Below are positions 18,555 through 27,746 of a stretch of 64,000 nt of DNA, one piece after another. The position numbers and the translations under genes are program-made. The notes below the pieces were generated by a model that worked only from the letters and a program-made list of their open reading frames with translations, was not told the origin of the DNA and did no database searches. The DNA is taken from assembly GCF_000719705.1 (NCBI RefSeq), contig NZ_JOHO01000028.1:24125-88124 (forward strand), read 5' to 3'. Every line of letters starts with the position of its first letter. Positions within the stretch are counted from its first letter, which is position 1. Source of the stretch: Streptomyces sp. NRRL S-350. Lineage in GTDB: Bacteria > Actinomycetota > Actinomycetes > Streptomycetales > Streptomycetaceae.

Positions 18555-19711
18555 GCACCGAGACCCGCCGCGCCGGCCTCCCGGTCCAGGCCGCGACGCC
18601 GTCCTGGACCACCGAACTGCGCCGCGAGGACGACGCCCTGGACGCCGTCGCCGGGGAGTGGGACGAGCTGGCGGCACGCTGCCGGACCGCCACCTTCTTC
18701 CAGGCCGCCGCCTGGCAGCGTTCCTGGTGGCGCCAGTACGGCCGCCCGGGCGCCCTGCTGGTGGTGCTGGTCCGCCGGGACGGCCGGCTGGTCGGCGCGG
18801 GCGCCTTCATGCACCGCGGCGGCCCGCTCGGCGGCCTGACCGGCCTCGGTGCCGGGCTGATCGACTACACCGACGTCCTGCTCGACGACGAGTGCGCCGA
18901 CCGGGCCGCCGCCGAGTTCGCCGCCGCCCTGCCGCTCACCCGCCCCTGGCACTCGCTGGAACTGCGCGAGGTGCACCCCGACGCGGCGGTGCAGCGGGTC
19001 TACGAGCACTGGCGCGGCTGCCGCCGTCGCCACCAGGACTCGCTCTGCCAGTACCTGCCGGCCGTCCCGATGGAGCGGCTGCTCAAGCGGGTGCCCGGCA
19101 AGACGGCCCAGCGCAGCCGGGTGAAACTGCGCAAGATCGCCGAGGCCGGGGTGCAGGTCCGCTCGACACCGCCGGCGGAGGTGCCGCAGGCGATGGCGGA
19201 GCTGCTTCGGCTGCACTTCCTGCAGTGGCAGGAGCGGGGTGTCACCCCGGAACACCGCACCGAGCGGTTCGCCCGGCACCTGACCGACTCCACCACCGGC
19301 CTGGTCGCCGCCGGGAAGGCCGCCGTCCACCAGTTCCACCTGGACGGCGAACTCGTCGCGGTGAACCTGCTGCTGCTCTGCCCGTCCTTCGGCGGCCTGT
19401 ACCTGTACGGCGCCCACCCGCTGCTGCGCGAGCGGCTGGACATCGCCGGACTGCTGTTCAGCGCGGCGCTGGACGACACGGTCGCCGCGGGCATCCCGGT
19501 GCTCGGCCTGCTGCGCGGCCAGGAGCCGTACAAGCAGCGTTGGCGGCCGGACCGGCTGCCCAACCAGCGCCTGCTGCTGGGGCCGGCGGGGGCGGCGCCG
19601 GCGGCGGCCGTGCGAGCCTGGGCGGTGCGCGCCCGGCAGGCGGCGGCGCACCAGCTGCGCACCCGCTTCCCCCGGCTCAAGGAAGCGCTGCTGACCCGCA
19701 GCCGGAGCTGA
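18551..19711 (+). CDS. GNAT-superfamily (CelD/BioF2-like, FemAB-type) acyltransferase
   Basis: The 386-residue protein matches the double-GNAT, CelD-like family found in exopolysaccharide loci. FFQAAAWQRSWWRQYGRPGALLVVLVRRDGRLVGAGAF opens the first half. The acetyltransferase half contains KLRKIAEAGVQV, LHFLQWQERG, GKAAVHQFHLDGELVAVNLLLL, GLYLYGAHP and a C-terminal GLLRGQEPYKQRW motif. Such proteins add acyl or aminoacyl groups to sugars or peptides. ATG 18551 overlaps the previous stop. It is the last gene of the operon; its end lies 4 bp from that of the convergent hydrolase, with no terminator between them. Confidence 0.82.
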   Translation: MSTETRRAGLPVQAATPSWTTELRREDDALDAVAGEWDELAARCRTATFFQAAAWQRSWWRQYGRPGALLVVLVRRDGRLVGAGAFMHRGGPLGGLTGLGAGLIDYTDVLLDDECADRAAAEFAAALPLTRPWHSLELREVHPDAAVQRVYEHWRGCRRRHQDSLCQYLPAVPMERLLKRVPGKTAQRSRVKLRKIAEAGVQVRSTPPAEVPQAMAELLRLHFLQWQERGVTPEHRTERFARHLTDSTTGLVAAGKAAVHQFHLDGELVAVNLLLLCPSFGGLYLYGAHPLLRERLDIAGLLFSAALDDTVAAGIPVLGLLRGQEPYKQRWRPDRLPNQRLLLGPAGAAPAAAVRAWAVRARQAAAHQLRTRFPRLKEALLTRSRS

Positions 19712-19715
19712 TCGC

Positions 19716-20921
19716 TCAGCGCCGGCCCGGGGTCGGACCGGCCGACGGACTCGGCGCGGCGCTCGCGCTCGCGGCTCCCGTCCCGCTCGGCAGGGCGGGG
19801 GCGCTCGGCGCGGAGGGCACCGCCGGCGGGGTCGGAACGGCCGGGGCGGCGGGGGTCGGGGGCGCTGTCGGCCCCGCCGTCGGCGCCCCCTTCGACCCGG
19901 ACATCAGCTGCTTGAACCGGGCCGCCGAGCGCGGGTTGCTGCCGCACTGGAAGAAGCCGTGCGGGCAGTAGTCGGTGACGGTCTGGTAGGCGGTGTCGTG
20001 GGTGCGCATCCAGTCGACCATCCGCTGCACGAACTCGGGGTTGTCGCCGTTGCGGAACAGCCCCCACTCCGGGTACGAGACCGGCTTGCCGCGCCTGGCC
20101 GCGAACTCCACCTGGTCCTGGAGGCCGTAGGGCTCGCGCACGTAGTCGTCGAAGGTGCCCCCGGCGGGCTGGTCGTAGCTGTCCATGCCGATGATGTCGA
20201 CCACGTCGTCGCCGGGGTAGCACTTGGTCCACGGGATCGCGTCCGTGCCCCGGTTGGGGGCGAAGTCGAAGCGGAACCGCTGCCCGGGCACCGAGCGCAT
20301 CACGCCGACGATCCGCCGCCAGTACGCCTTCCACGCGGACGGGTCGGGCTTGCAGCGGTGGGTGTAGGTGGTGCCGTTCATCTCCCACCCGGGGGTGAGC
20401 ACGGTGTCCGCGCCGCCCAGGGCGACCAGCCGCCGCGCGAGCTTGAGGAAGTGCCCGTCGAAGTCCCCGCGCGCGCCCTGGGCGAGCAGCCTGGCGACCT
20501 CGCCGTCCGGCACGTTCGCCTCGTTGGGCACCAGCATCGGCACGCCGAGGACGAGCAGCCGGGCCGGGTCGGCCAGCCGCCACTGCGACCACAGGCCGAG
20601 CACCACCGGGTCGCCCTCGATGTCGGCCCAGCCGTTGCCCGCCAGGTAGGTGTGGCCGACCTGCAGGTTCGCGTCGCCGAGCCACTGCGCGTACCGGCTG
20701 ATCTGCGGGATGTACCTGTCCCAGGAGCCGACGAAGGCGCCGAACGGGGGCTCGTGCTTCGGCCGTTGGACCGGCGGGCGGGGAGCGGCGCCGCGCGGCT
20801 CGAAGGCGTCGGAGGAGAGGGAGTGCCGTTCGGTCCGGTTGGGCGGCGTCCCGGCCGGGACGCCGGCCGTGGCCATCAGCAGCAGGGCGGCGGCGGCCAG
20901 CGTCAGGCGGCCGATTCGCAT
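19716..20921 (-). CDS. secreted GH26-like glycoside hydrolase
   Basis: The 401-residue precursor has a signal peptide (MRIGRLTLAAAALLLMATAG) and a catalytic domain resembling glycoside hydrolase family 26. GWEMNGT (~185-191) supplies the acid/base Glu, and KPVSYPEWGLF (~290-300) the nucleophile Glu; FRFDFAPNRG and VDIIGMDSYD are also typical. The last ~60 residues are a Pro/Ala/Ser linker with no binding module. GH26 enzymes cleave beta-mannan or related polymers. Convergent placement against the polysaccharide operon suggests it trims or releases that polymer. The start has GGAGGAG upstream. Confidence 0.82.
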   Translation of the reverse strand: MRIGRLTLAAAALLLMATAGVPAGTPPNRTERHSLSSDAFEPRGAAPRPPVQRPKHEPPFGAFVGSWDRYIPQISRYAQWLGDANLQVGHTYLAGNGWADIEGDPVVLGLWSQWRLADPARLLVLGVPMLVPNEANVPDGEVARLLAQGARGDFDGHFLKLARRLVALGGADTVLTPGWEMNGTTYTHRCKPDPSAWKAYWRRIVGVMRSVPGQRFRFDFAPNRGTDAIPWTKCYPGDDVVDIIGMDSYDQPAGGTFDDYVREPYGLQDQVEFAARRGKPVSYPEWGLFRNGDNPEFVQRMVDWMRTHDTAYQTVTDYCPHGFFQCGSNPRSAARFKQLMSGSKGAPTAGPTAPPTPAAPAVPTPPAVPSAPSAPALPSGTGAASASAAPSPSAGPTPGRR

Positions 20922-21092
20922 GGTCTCTCCTCCGGACGTCGCGTGGGCGGGGCGCCCGGTCTCGGCGTGGACGGACCGTGGCGCCCCGCTCGCCGACAGT
21001 AGGACCGCCTGAGCGCAGAAAAGCCGAATGTCACCCTAAAGTGGGCGGCATTCGAACGCCGTCTGCCGCAACGGCGGCCGGCCCGCCGCCGT

Positions 21093-21108
21093 GTATCAGC
21101 TCTGTAAC
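21093..21108 (+). promoter_or_regulatory. direct repeat resembling an OmpR-type response-regulator site
   Basis: GTATC-N6-GTAAC fits the GTNAC-N6-GTNAC direct-repeat pattern recognised by several streptomycete OmpR-family regulators, with one mismatch. It lies between the divergent hydrolase (20921) and the secreted protein (21290). The rest of this 368-bp gap shows no other feature except the leaderless promoter at its right edge. Confidence 0.3.
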
Positions 21109-21277
21109 GGTCCGGCCGGGCCCGCGCTGCCCGCTCCGGGACGCGCCACGGAGCGGCCGGGGAGCCGACGACGCAGGTGGGCGGGCGGGCGTGCGGCCGG
21201 GGCGCACGGACCGGGGCGTGCGGTCAACCACCCGGGCGGGGGAGGGAACCGGGCTGACTCGCGGGCCCGGTGAAAGG

Positions 21278-21283
21278 TACGCT
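21278..21283 (+). promoter_or_regulatory. -10 element of a leaderless gene
   Basis: TACGCT ends 6 nt before GTG 21290, with CTGACT (21253-21258) as a weak -35 at 19-bp spacing. This is the usual layout of a leaderless transcript. Confidence 0.5.
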
Positions 21284-21289
21284 CCGGCC

Positions 21290-22315
21290 GTGTCCCGGAA
21301 GCCGCTGCGTGTACTGACCCCCCGCTCGATCCTGCCTGCCCTGGCGGTGATGCTGGTCCTTGCGGCCGGAGCGGCGGCACACGCGAACAAGCCGGTGCCG
21401 TTCGGCGACCGGGTGGCGGGGCCGGGTGACGCCGAGGCGACGCCGGTGAACTCGGAGTCGCTCAGCGCGGCCGACCTGGACCTGAGGGTGGGCCCGGGCC
21501 TGGAGGCGTTCCACAAGCGGACCGGCGAGCAGGCCTGGTCGTACCGCCGGGAGGGCGCCGAGGCGCTCTACCTGGCGATGGCCGGGGACAACGCGATCGT
21601 GGTCTGGGACGACGGCATGGTCACCTCGGTGCGCCCCGGCGACCACGCGGTGCGCTGGCACCGTGCCGTGCCCGGCCTGGAGGACTGGCTGCGCGGTGAC
21701 GGCGATCCCGGCGCCGACAAGCGGACCGACGTCCAGCGCAAGCAGCTCGCCAAGCAGCGGGCCGCGGCAGCGCTGCACACCGTCCAGCGGGACGGCTCGC
21801 CCTGGCTGGCCCTGGTGACGCCCAACCTGACCATGGGACTGCGCGACGCCGACGGGGACCTGCGCTACAACGACAGGCCGGCCAACGGCTGCGTCTACGA
21901 CCCGCTGCGCGCCGTGCACACGGACTACGCCGTGCTCATCCCGCGCACCTGCACCAACAGCAGCGGGCAGGCCGTCTCCGGCGGCATCACCGGCTACCGG
22001 CTGGACAGCAACGGCTGGGCGATGAGCACCGGCCCGGCCGCGACGGTCAAGGTGCTGGACCGCAGCCGGGTGGAGGTCACCGACGGTCCGATCGTCCCGC
22101 CCCGGGTGTTCGACACCAAGGCGGCCGCGCCGGAGACGGCCTGCGGCAGCCTCGACGCGCCCTTCGCCGCCGTCCGCCCGCAGGGCGGCTGCACGGACCC
22201 GTCGGCGCCGGTCGCGGACGCCCCGGCCGCTCCGGCCGGCGGTGCCGGCCCGACCGCCACGGACGGCCCGGCCGACACCGGGGCCCCGACGGCGCCCGCG
22301 GGGGACCAGCCGTAG
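21290..22315 (+). CDS. secreted or membrane-anchored protein of unknown function (single PQQ-like repeat)
   Basis: The 341-residue protein has an N-terminal signal peptide or anchor (SILPALAVMLVLAAGAAAHA). A domain with strand-like segments such as GLEAFHKRTGEQAWSYRREG and ALYLAMAGDNAIVVWDDGMVTSV resembles one or two PQQ-type beta-propeller blades. It contains paired Cys residues (GCVYD, RTCTN, ETACGS, GGCTD) that may form disulfides outside the cell. The last ~60 residues are Pro/Ala/Thr-rich and disordered. GTG 21290 directly follows a -10 box, so the message is probably leaderless. I do not recognise a defined family. Confidence 0.65.
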   Translation: MSRKPLRVLTPRSILPALAVMLVLAAGAAAHANKPVPFGDRVAGPGDAEATPVNSESLSAADLDLRVGPGLEAFHKRTGEQAWSYRREGAEALYLAMAGDNAIVVWDDGMVTSVRPGDHAVRWHRAVPGLEDWLRGDGDPGADKRTDVQRKQLAKQRAAAALHTVQRDGSPWLALVTPNLTMGLRDADGDLRYNDRPANGCVYDPLRAVHTDYAVLIPRTCTNSSGQAVSGGITGYRLDSNGWAMSTGPAATVKVLDRSRVEVTDGPIVPPRVFDTKAAAPETACGSLDAPFAAVRPQGGCTDPSAPVADAPAAPAGGAGPTATDGPADTGAPTAPAGDQP

Positions 22316-22415
22316 CGGGCGGCGGCCGGGCGGTCCGGGAGCCGGGCGGTCAGGGGGCCCGCAGGGCGGGCCGGTACCGCGGGCGGTCGTCCCCGGGGCG
22401 TTTCGCACGGCCCGG

Positions 22416-22421
22416 TAGACT
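22416..22421 (+). promoter_or_regulatory. -10 element before the ABC-F leader ORF
   Basis: TAGACT ends 7 nt before the ATG of the 7-codon ORF at 22429, placing transcription start at or next to that ATG. No clear -35 is seen. Confidence 0.5.
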
Positions 22422-22428
22422 TGCCGCC

Positions 22429-22452
22429 ATGGCTATCTTCTCCGGGCAATAG
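22429..22452 (+). CDS. putative 7-residue leaderless leader peptide (MAIFSGQ) of the ABC-F gene
   Basis: ATG GCT ATC TTC TCC GGG CAA TAG forms a short ORF 113 nt before the ABC-F ATG, positioned as a leaderless start behind TAGACT. In the spacer, CTCC (22465-22468) and ACGTG (22470-22474) can pair with GGAG (22550-22553, the ABC-F Shine-Dalgarno) and CACGT (22541-22545). A ribosome paused at the stop codon would cover or disrupt the left arm and expose the ribosome site. This is the layout of translational attenuators of antibiotic-responsive ABC-F genes. Expression and conservation are untested. Confidence 0.45.
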   Translation: MAIFSGQ

Positions 22453-22565
22453 CGGGCGGCGGCGCTCCCACGTGCCGCGCCGACCGTCGATGAAGCCCCT
22501 TCCCGTCCGCCCGGCCCCGGGCCCCGCCCGGCCGCCCGCCCACGTCCCAGGAGTAGTTCCCAGCC

Positions 22566-24164
<1,599 letters not shown>

Positions 24165-24262
24165 CCGGGAGTAGACGCGGCCTCCGCTTTTCGGACCAGA
24201 AAACCTAGTCCTTACGGCGTGTCCGGGAATGAAGTAGACCCGGATTCCGTTTAAGGACTTCC

Positions 24263-24297
24263 TGTCGGCCCGCCACTCGATCGTGGTCGGGCCGACA
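24263..24297 (+). terminator. strong hairpin after the ABC-F gene
   Basis: TGTCGGCCCG-CCAC (24263-24276) pairs with GTGG-T-CGGGCCGACA (24283-24297) around a 6-nt loop. It stands about 100 nt after the ABC-F stop. Confidence 0.72.
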
Positions 24298-24365
24298 CTG
24301 CTGATCAGCCAATTCGCGGCGAACGGCGGAACCCGCTCGGGGGCGTGCACTCTGCGTGAGCGCCC

Positions 24366-24381
24366 TGATCGGATCCGATCA
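24366..24381. promoter_or_regulatory. perfect 16-bp palindrome upstream of the small HTH gene
   Basis: TGATCGGATCCGATCA is fully self-complementary and lies about 110 bp before the GTG at 24492, in the likely promoter. It looks like an operator for a dimeric regulator, possibly autoregulatory. The rest of the 24165-24491 gap holds the terminator and no further feature. Confidence 0.45.
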
Positions 24382-24491
24382 CCACCGCAGGACCACGCAT
24401 TTCCGGCATCGACCTTGTCGAATGGGTGGCCAGGACGCGGTGGATGGGTGATCATGGGAATCTGACCGAGCAACGCTACGAGGAGGCACGG

Positions 24492-24725
24492 GTGGCCGAG
24501 ACTCTGAAAAAGGGCAGCCGGGTGACCGGTGCCGCGCGTGAGAAGCTCGCGGCCGATCTCAAGAAGAAGTACGACTCCGGGGCGAGCATTCGCGCTCTCG
24601 CGGAGGAGACCGGTCGTTCGTACGGCTTTGTGCACCGGATGCTGAGCGAGTCCGGAGTGATCCTCCGGGGCCGCGGTGGTGCCACGCGGGGCAAGAACAA
24701 GGCGACTGCCGGAGCCGGTTCCTGA
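24492..24725 (+). CDS. small helix-turn-helix protein conserved in streptomycetes
   Basis: The 77-residue protein is basic at both ends and has one HTH: LAADLKKKYDSGASIRALAEETGRSYGFVHRMLSESGV, the pattern of sigma-70 region 4 or resolvase-like HTH domains. A Gly/Arg/Lys tail (RGRGGATRGKNK) probably contacts DNA nonspecifically. GTG 24492 has a perfect AGGAGG 5 nt upstream; longer starts in the same frame lack one. Its targets are unknown. The near-perfect ribosome site suggests high expression, which would suit a nucleoid-associated or global regulator. Confidence 0.8.
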   Translation: MAETLKKGSRVTGAAREKLAADLKKKYDSGASIRALAEETGRSYGFVHRMLSESGVILRGRGGATRGKNKATAGAGS

Positions 24726-24946
24726 CGGTTCGTCAGTCCATGGCTGGATGACGCGGCGGCAGGGCGCCGACCGAGGTGACGACAGCTGACCGTCGGCTGG
24801 GCGTCCTCCCTCGGGTCGTGTGGACCGGCCGCCGATCGTCATGTCCGGGGTGTCTCCGTCCCCCGTCCGCTTCCTCGCCCGTCGGTGCCGGCAATGCCCC
24901 GCCGACCTTTCCCGGCAGAGCCCCTGCCTTCGCGCGCCCAGGTTTG

Positions 24947-24960
24947 TTACTCTCCGGTAG
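24947..24960. promoter_or_regulatory. imperfect palindrome in front of the enoyl-CoA hydratase-like gene
   Basis: TTACTCTCCGGTAG, 29 bp before the ATG, resembles the CTACTCGCGAGTAG palindrome at 2614 (same TAC/GTAG arms and spacing). Both precede acyl-CoA genes, so they may be sites of one regulator. The rest of the 264-bp gap 24726-24989 shows no feature. Confidence 0.3.
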
Positions 24961-24989
24961 CCACGTCCCCCGCCACCGGAGGTTCCCGC

Positions 24990-25796
24990 ATGACCGCCCC
25001 CGCCACCGACCCGCAGGCCCCGAGCTGGGAGCGGGACGGCGTCCGCCTGGAGATCGAAGGCGAACTCGCCGTCGTCACCCTCTGTCAGCCCAAGCGACGC
25101 AACGCCCAGTCGCCGGCGCTCTGGCGCGCCCTCGCCGCCGCCGGCCGCGACCTGCCCGGGAGCGTCCGGGTCGTCCTCCTGCGCGCGGAGGGCGTCTCCT
25201 TCTCGGCCGGCCTGGACCGGGCCATGTTCACCGCCGAGGGCATCCCCGGCGAGCCCACCTTCCTCCAGCTCGCCGGCGGGAGCGACAAGGAACTGGACGA
25301 CACCATCGCCTCGTACCAGGAGGCCTTCACCTGGTGGCGCCGCTCGGACGTGATCTCCATCGCCGCCGTCCAGGGCCACGCCGTCGGCGCGGGCTTCCAG
25401 CTGGCGCTCGGCTGCGACCTGCGGGTGGTCGCCGACGACGTCCAGTTCGCGATGAAGGAGACCTCGCTCGGCCTCGTCCCGGACCTGGCCGGCACCAAGC
25501 CGCTCACCGAACTCGTCGGCTACGCCCGGGCGCTGGAGATCTGCGCCACCGGCCGCTGGGTCGGCGCGGAGGAGGCCGCCGCGATCGGGCTGGCCAACCT
25601 GGCCGTGCCCGGCGCGGAGCTGGACGTTGCCGCCCGTGACCTCGCGGCGGCCCTGCTGGCCGCTCCGCGCGGCGCCGTGATCGAGACCAAGGCCCTCCTG
25701 CAGGGCGCCGCCGGGCGCTCCTTCGAGGAGCAGCGTTCGGCCGAACGGGTGGCGCAGGCCCGTCGGCTGAGGGAACTCGCCGGGATCGGCGACTGA
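24990..25796 (+). CDS. enoyl-CoA hydratase/isomerase-family (crotonase-fold) protein
   Basis: The 268-residue protein has the crotonase fold. The oxyanion-hole segments are SFSAGLD (~78) and GHAVGAGFQLALGCDLR (~130-146). Of the two catalytic acids in classical hydratase, the one in GGGCELA is Gln here (GAGFQLA), while the second Glu is retained (MKETSLGLVPD). Loss of one acid suggests an isomerase or another crotonase reaction rather than simple hydration. ATG 24990 has GGAGG 7 nt upstream. It is monocistronic, with a terminator after it, and probably acts in fatty-acid or aromatic catabolism. Confidence 0.85.
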   Translation: MTAPATDPQAPSWERDGVRLEIEGELAVVTLCQPKRRNAQSPALWRALAAAGRDLPGSVRVVLLRAEGVSFSAGLDRAMFTAEGIPGEPTFLQLAGGSDKELDDTIASYQEAFTWWRRSDVISIAAVQGHAVGAGFQLALGCDLRVVADDVQFAMKETSLGLVPDLAGTKPLTELVGYARALEICATGRWVGAEEAAAIGLANLAVPGAELDVAARDLAAALLAAPRGAVIETKALLQGAAGRSFEEQRSAERVAQARRLRELAGIGD

Positions 25797-25825
25797 CACG
25801 CGGCGTCGGTCGGCCCGCATCGACG

Positions 25826-25863
25826 GCAGGCCCGGCCCGGGGGAGACCCTGGGCCGGGCCTGC
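25826..25863 (+). terminator. hairpin terminator after the crotonase-fold gene
   Basis: GCAGGCCCGGCCC (25826-25838) pairs perfectly with 25851-25863 over a 12-nt loop, followed shortly by TTT. Confidence 0.82.
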
Positions 25864-25986
25864 GGCGTTTCCGGGTGCGCCGGGCGGCGGGTGGCGGGCG
25901 CCGCTCAGGGGGCGGGGAACGTGGCGAAATGCCAGAGTTGGGGAGGTTTGCGATATAGCTGGAGCCGTACGACGGGAGATGCGCCC

Positions 25987-26499
25987 ATGCCTGACACTCC
26001 GACGCCCGCGACCCTGCACAAGAACCCCGGCGGCACCCCGACCCCCGGTCCGCCGCCCGGTGCCCACGGCGGGGGGAGGCCGGGCGGTGAGCGCGGCCGC
26101 ACGGCGCTGGCCGTCGGCGTGGTGGAGAAGATCGCCGGGATGGCGGCCCGCGAGGTCTCCGGGATCCACGCGCTGGGCTCCGGGCTGGCCCGGACCTTCG
26201 GCGCGATGCGGGACCGGGTGCCCGGCGGCAAGGCCAGCGTCGGGCGGGGCATCAAGGCCGAGGTCGGTGAGAAACAGACCGCGATCGACATCGCCCTGGT
26301 GGTCGAGTACGGCGTGGTCATCCCCGAACTCGCCCGCCAGGTACGGGAGAACATCATCCACGCGGTCGAGCGGATGACCGGTCTCGAAGTCGTCGAGGTC
26401 AACATCGCGGTCAACGACGTGCACCTCCCGGACGAGCCCGAGTTCGAGGAGGAAGAGGAGCCGGTGCCGACGTCGGGGCAGCGGCCCAAGCTCAAGTAG
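25987..26499 (+). CDS. Asp23/Gls24-family envelope stress protein
   Basis: The 170-residue protein has a Pro/Gly-rich N-terminus (~40) and then a DUF322/Asp23 domain: LAVGVVEKIAGMAAREVSGIHAL, VGRGIKAEVGEKQTAIDIALVVEYG, VIPELARQVRENIIHAVERMTGLEVVEVNIAVNDVHL. A Glu-rich tail follows (PEFEEEEEP). Asp23 proteins assemble on the inner face of the membrane via AmaP, which is encoded four genes on. ATG 25987 has GGGAG 8 nt upstream. It heads a five-gene operon with overlapping junctions from the third gene on. The promoter is probably in the A/T-containing stretch 25930-25970. Confidence 0.9.
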   Translation: MPDTPTPATLHKNPGGTPTPGPPPGAHGGGRPGGERGRTALAVGVVEKIAGMAAREVSGIHALGSGLARTFGAMRDRVPGGKASVGRGIKAEVGEKQTAIDIALVVEYGVVIPELARQVRENIIHAVERMTGLEVVEVNIAVNDVHLPDEPEFEEEEEPVPTSGQRPKLK

Positions 26500-26566
26500 G
26501 GCCCCGGCGGCAGGTGCCGGCCGGGCGGAGAACAGGACGAGGCAGCGCGGAACGAGGGAGTAGCGG

Positions 26567-26758
26567 ATGAACCTGGCCATCGTCGGCCTGGTGGTGGGCA
26601 TGGCCCTCGGCTTCGCCGGATACTTCGGGGGGTTCGCGGCGTTCCTGCTGGTGGCCGCGCTCGGGCTGGTCGGCTTCGTGGCCGGGCGCCTGCTGGAGGG
26701 CGACATCGAACTGGGCGAGCTCGGGGACCTGCTGCGCGGCCGCGACCGGCGCCGCTGA
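26567..26758 (+). CDS. small membrane protein of the Asp23 operon
   Basis: The 63-residue protein has two closely spaced hydrophobic helices (AIVGLVVGMALGFAGYF and FAAFLLVAALGLVGFVAG) and an acidic-then-basic tail (EGDIELGELGDLLRGRDRRR). It is similar in size and place to the DUF2273-type small membrane proteins of Asp23 operons elsewhere. It is preceded by GGGAG 7 nt before the ATG and overlaps the next gene by one base (TGATG). Confidence 0.8.
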   Translation: MNLAIVGLVVGMALGFAGYFGGFAAFLLVAALGLVGFVAGRLLEGDIELGELGDLLRGRDRRR

Positions 26759-27117
26759 TGGCGACCCCCGTCCCCGCGCCGCTCTCCGCCTCCGTCCCCG
26801 CTCCGGGCCGCCGGGGGCGGCTGCGGGTCGCCGACCGGGTCTACGCCCGGATCGCCGCCCGGGCCGCCCGGGAGGCGATCGTCGAGGCCTGGCCCGCCGG
26901 GCGGGCGAAGGGGGCGCCGCCGCACGTCTCGGTGGCCGTGCCGGGCAGCACGGTGACGGTCCGGGTCGCGGTCGAGCTGCCGTTCCCGTCCGACGTCGCG
27001 GCGACGGCCCGGGCGGTCCGGGACCGGATCGCGGCGCAGGTGGTGGGGCTGACCGGAACGAAGGTGTCGGGCGTGGTGGTGGTGGTCGAGAAGCTGGTGC
27101 CGGGGGGAGCCGCGTGA
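26758..27117 (+). CDS. second Asp23/Gls24-family protein
   Basis: This 119-residue protein is a shorter Asp23-like domain: VADRVYARIAARAAREAIVEAW, HVSVAVPGSTVTVRVAVELPFPSDVAATARAVRDRIAAQVVGLTGTKVSGVVVVVEKL. It shares the strand-helix-strand pattern of the first gene's domain with little sequence identity, so the two may form a hetero-oligomer. It overlaps both neighbours (TGATG before, GTGA after), which indicates coupled translation. Confidence 0.82.
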   Translation: MATPVPAPLSASVPAPGRRGRLRVADRVYARIAARAAREAIVEAWPAGRAKGAPPHVSVAVPGSTVTVRVAVELPFPSDVAATARAVRDRIAAQVVGLTGTKVSGVVVVVEKLVPGGAA

Positions 27118-27746
27118 GCGCGGAGATCGTCGACGAGGCCGCCGGGACCGGAACCGCGCCGGGGCGGCCGCCCAGGCTGCGGGCGCCCAGGACGGCGGCT
27201 GCGGCGGTGGTGGCGACCGGCGTGCTGGTGGTGGCCGGGTCGCTGCTGTACGACGTGATCGCGGTACGGGTCGGGCAGCCGGTACGGCGGTGGCGGGCGC
27301 AGATCGTGGACGAACTGGCCACCCGGCACCTCGACGACCTGTGGGTGCTGGTCGGCGCCGGAGCGGCGACGCTGCTGGGCGGCCGGCTGCTGTGGCTGGC
27401 GATCGCGCCCGGGCTGCGGCGCTGGCTGGTGCTGCGGCCGTACGGGGGGACCAGCGCGGCCATCGACCGCGCCGGGATCGGGCACCTGCTGACGGACCGG
27501 GCGGCCGGACTCGACGGGATCGACCACCTGCGGATCCGGGTCGGACGGCGGCGGGTCCGGGTGGCGCTGGCCGGTCCGGCGGACCCGGCGGTGGTGCAGC
27601 GGCAGCTGCGGGACGAACTGGAACGGGTGGGGCTGGCCCGGCCGCTGCGGCTGGACGTGCGGACGGTGCGCGGCCGCCGGGCGGGCGGGAGCGCGGGAGC
27701 CGGGATCGAGCGGAGTGCCGGGCCGGGGGCGGGAGTGGCGGGGTGA
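27114..27746 (+). CDS. DUF6286-like membrane protein of the Asp23 operon
   Basis: The 210-residue protein has two transmembrane helices (AAAVVATGVLVVAGSLLYDVI, ~25-45, and LVGAGAATLLGGRLLWLAIAPGL, ~80-100), then a soluble domain with IDRAGIGHLLTDRAAGL and IRVGRRRVRVALAG. The architecture and place match the DUF6286 proteins that accompany Asp23 in streptomycetes. GTG 27114 overlaps the preceding stop. Function beyond envelope association is unknown. Confidence 0.72.
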   Translation: MSAEIVDEAAGTGTAPGRPPRLRAPRTAAAAVVATGVLVVAGSLLYDVIAVRVGQPVRRWRAQIVDELATRHLDDLWVLVGAGAATLLGGRLLWLAIAPGLRRWLVLRPYGGTSAAIDRAGIGHLLTDRAAGLDGIDHLRIRVGRRRVRVALAGPADPAVVQRQLRDELERVGLARPLRLDVRTVRGRRAGGSAGAGIERSAGPGAGVAG

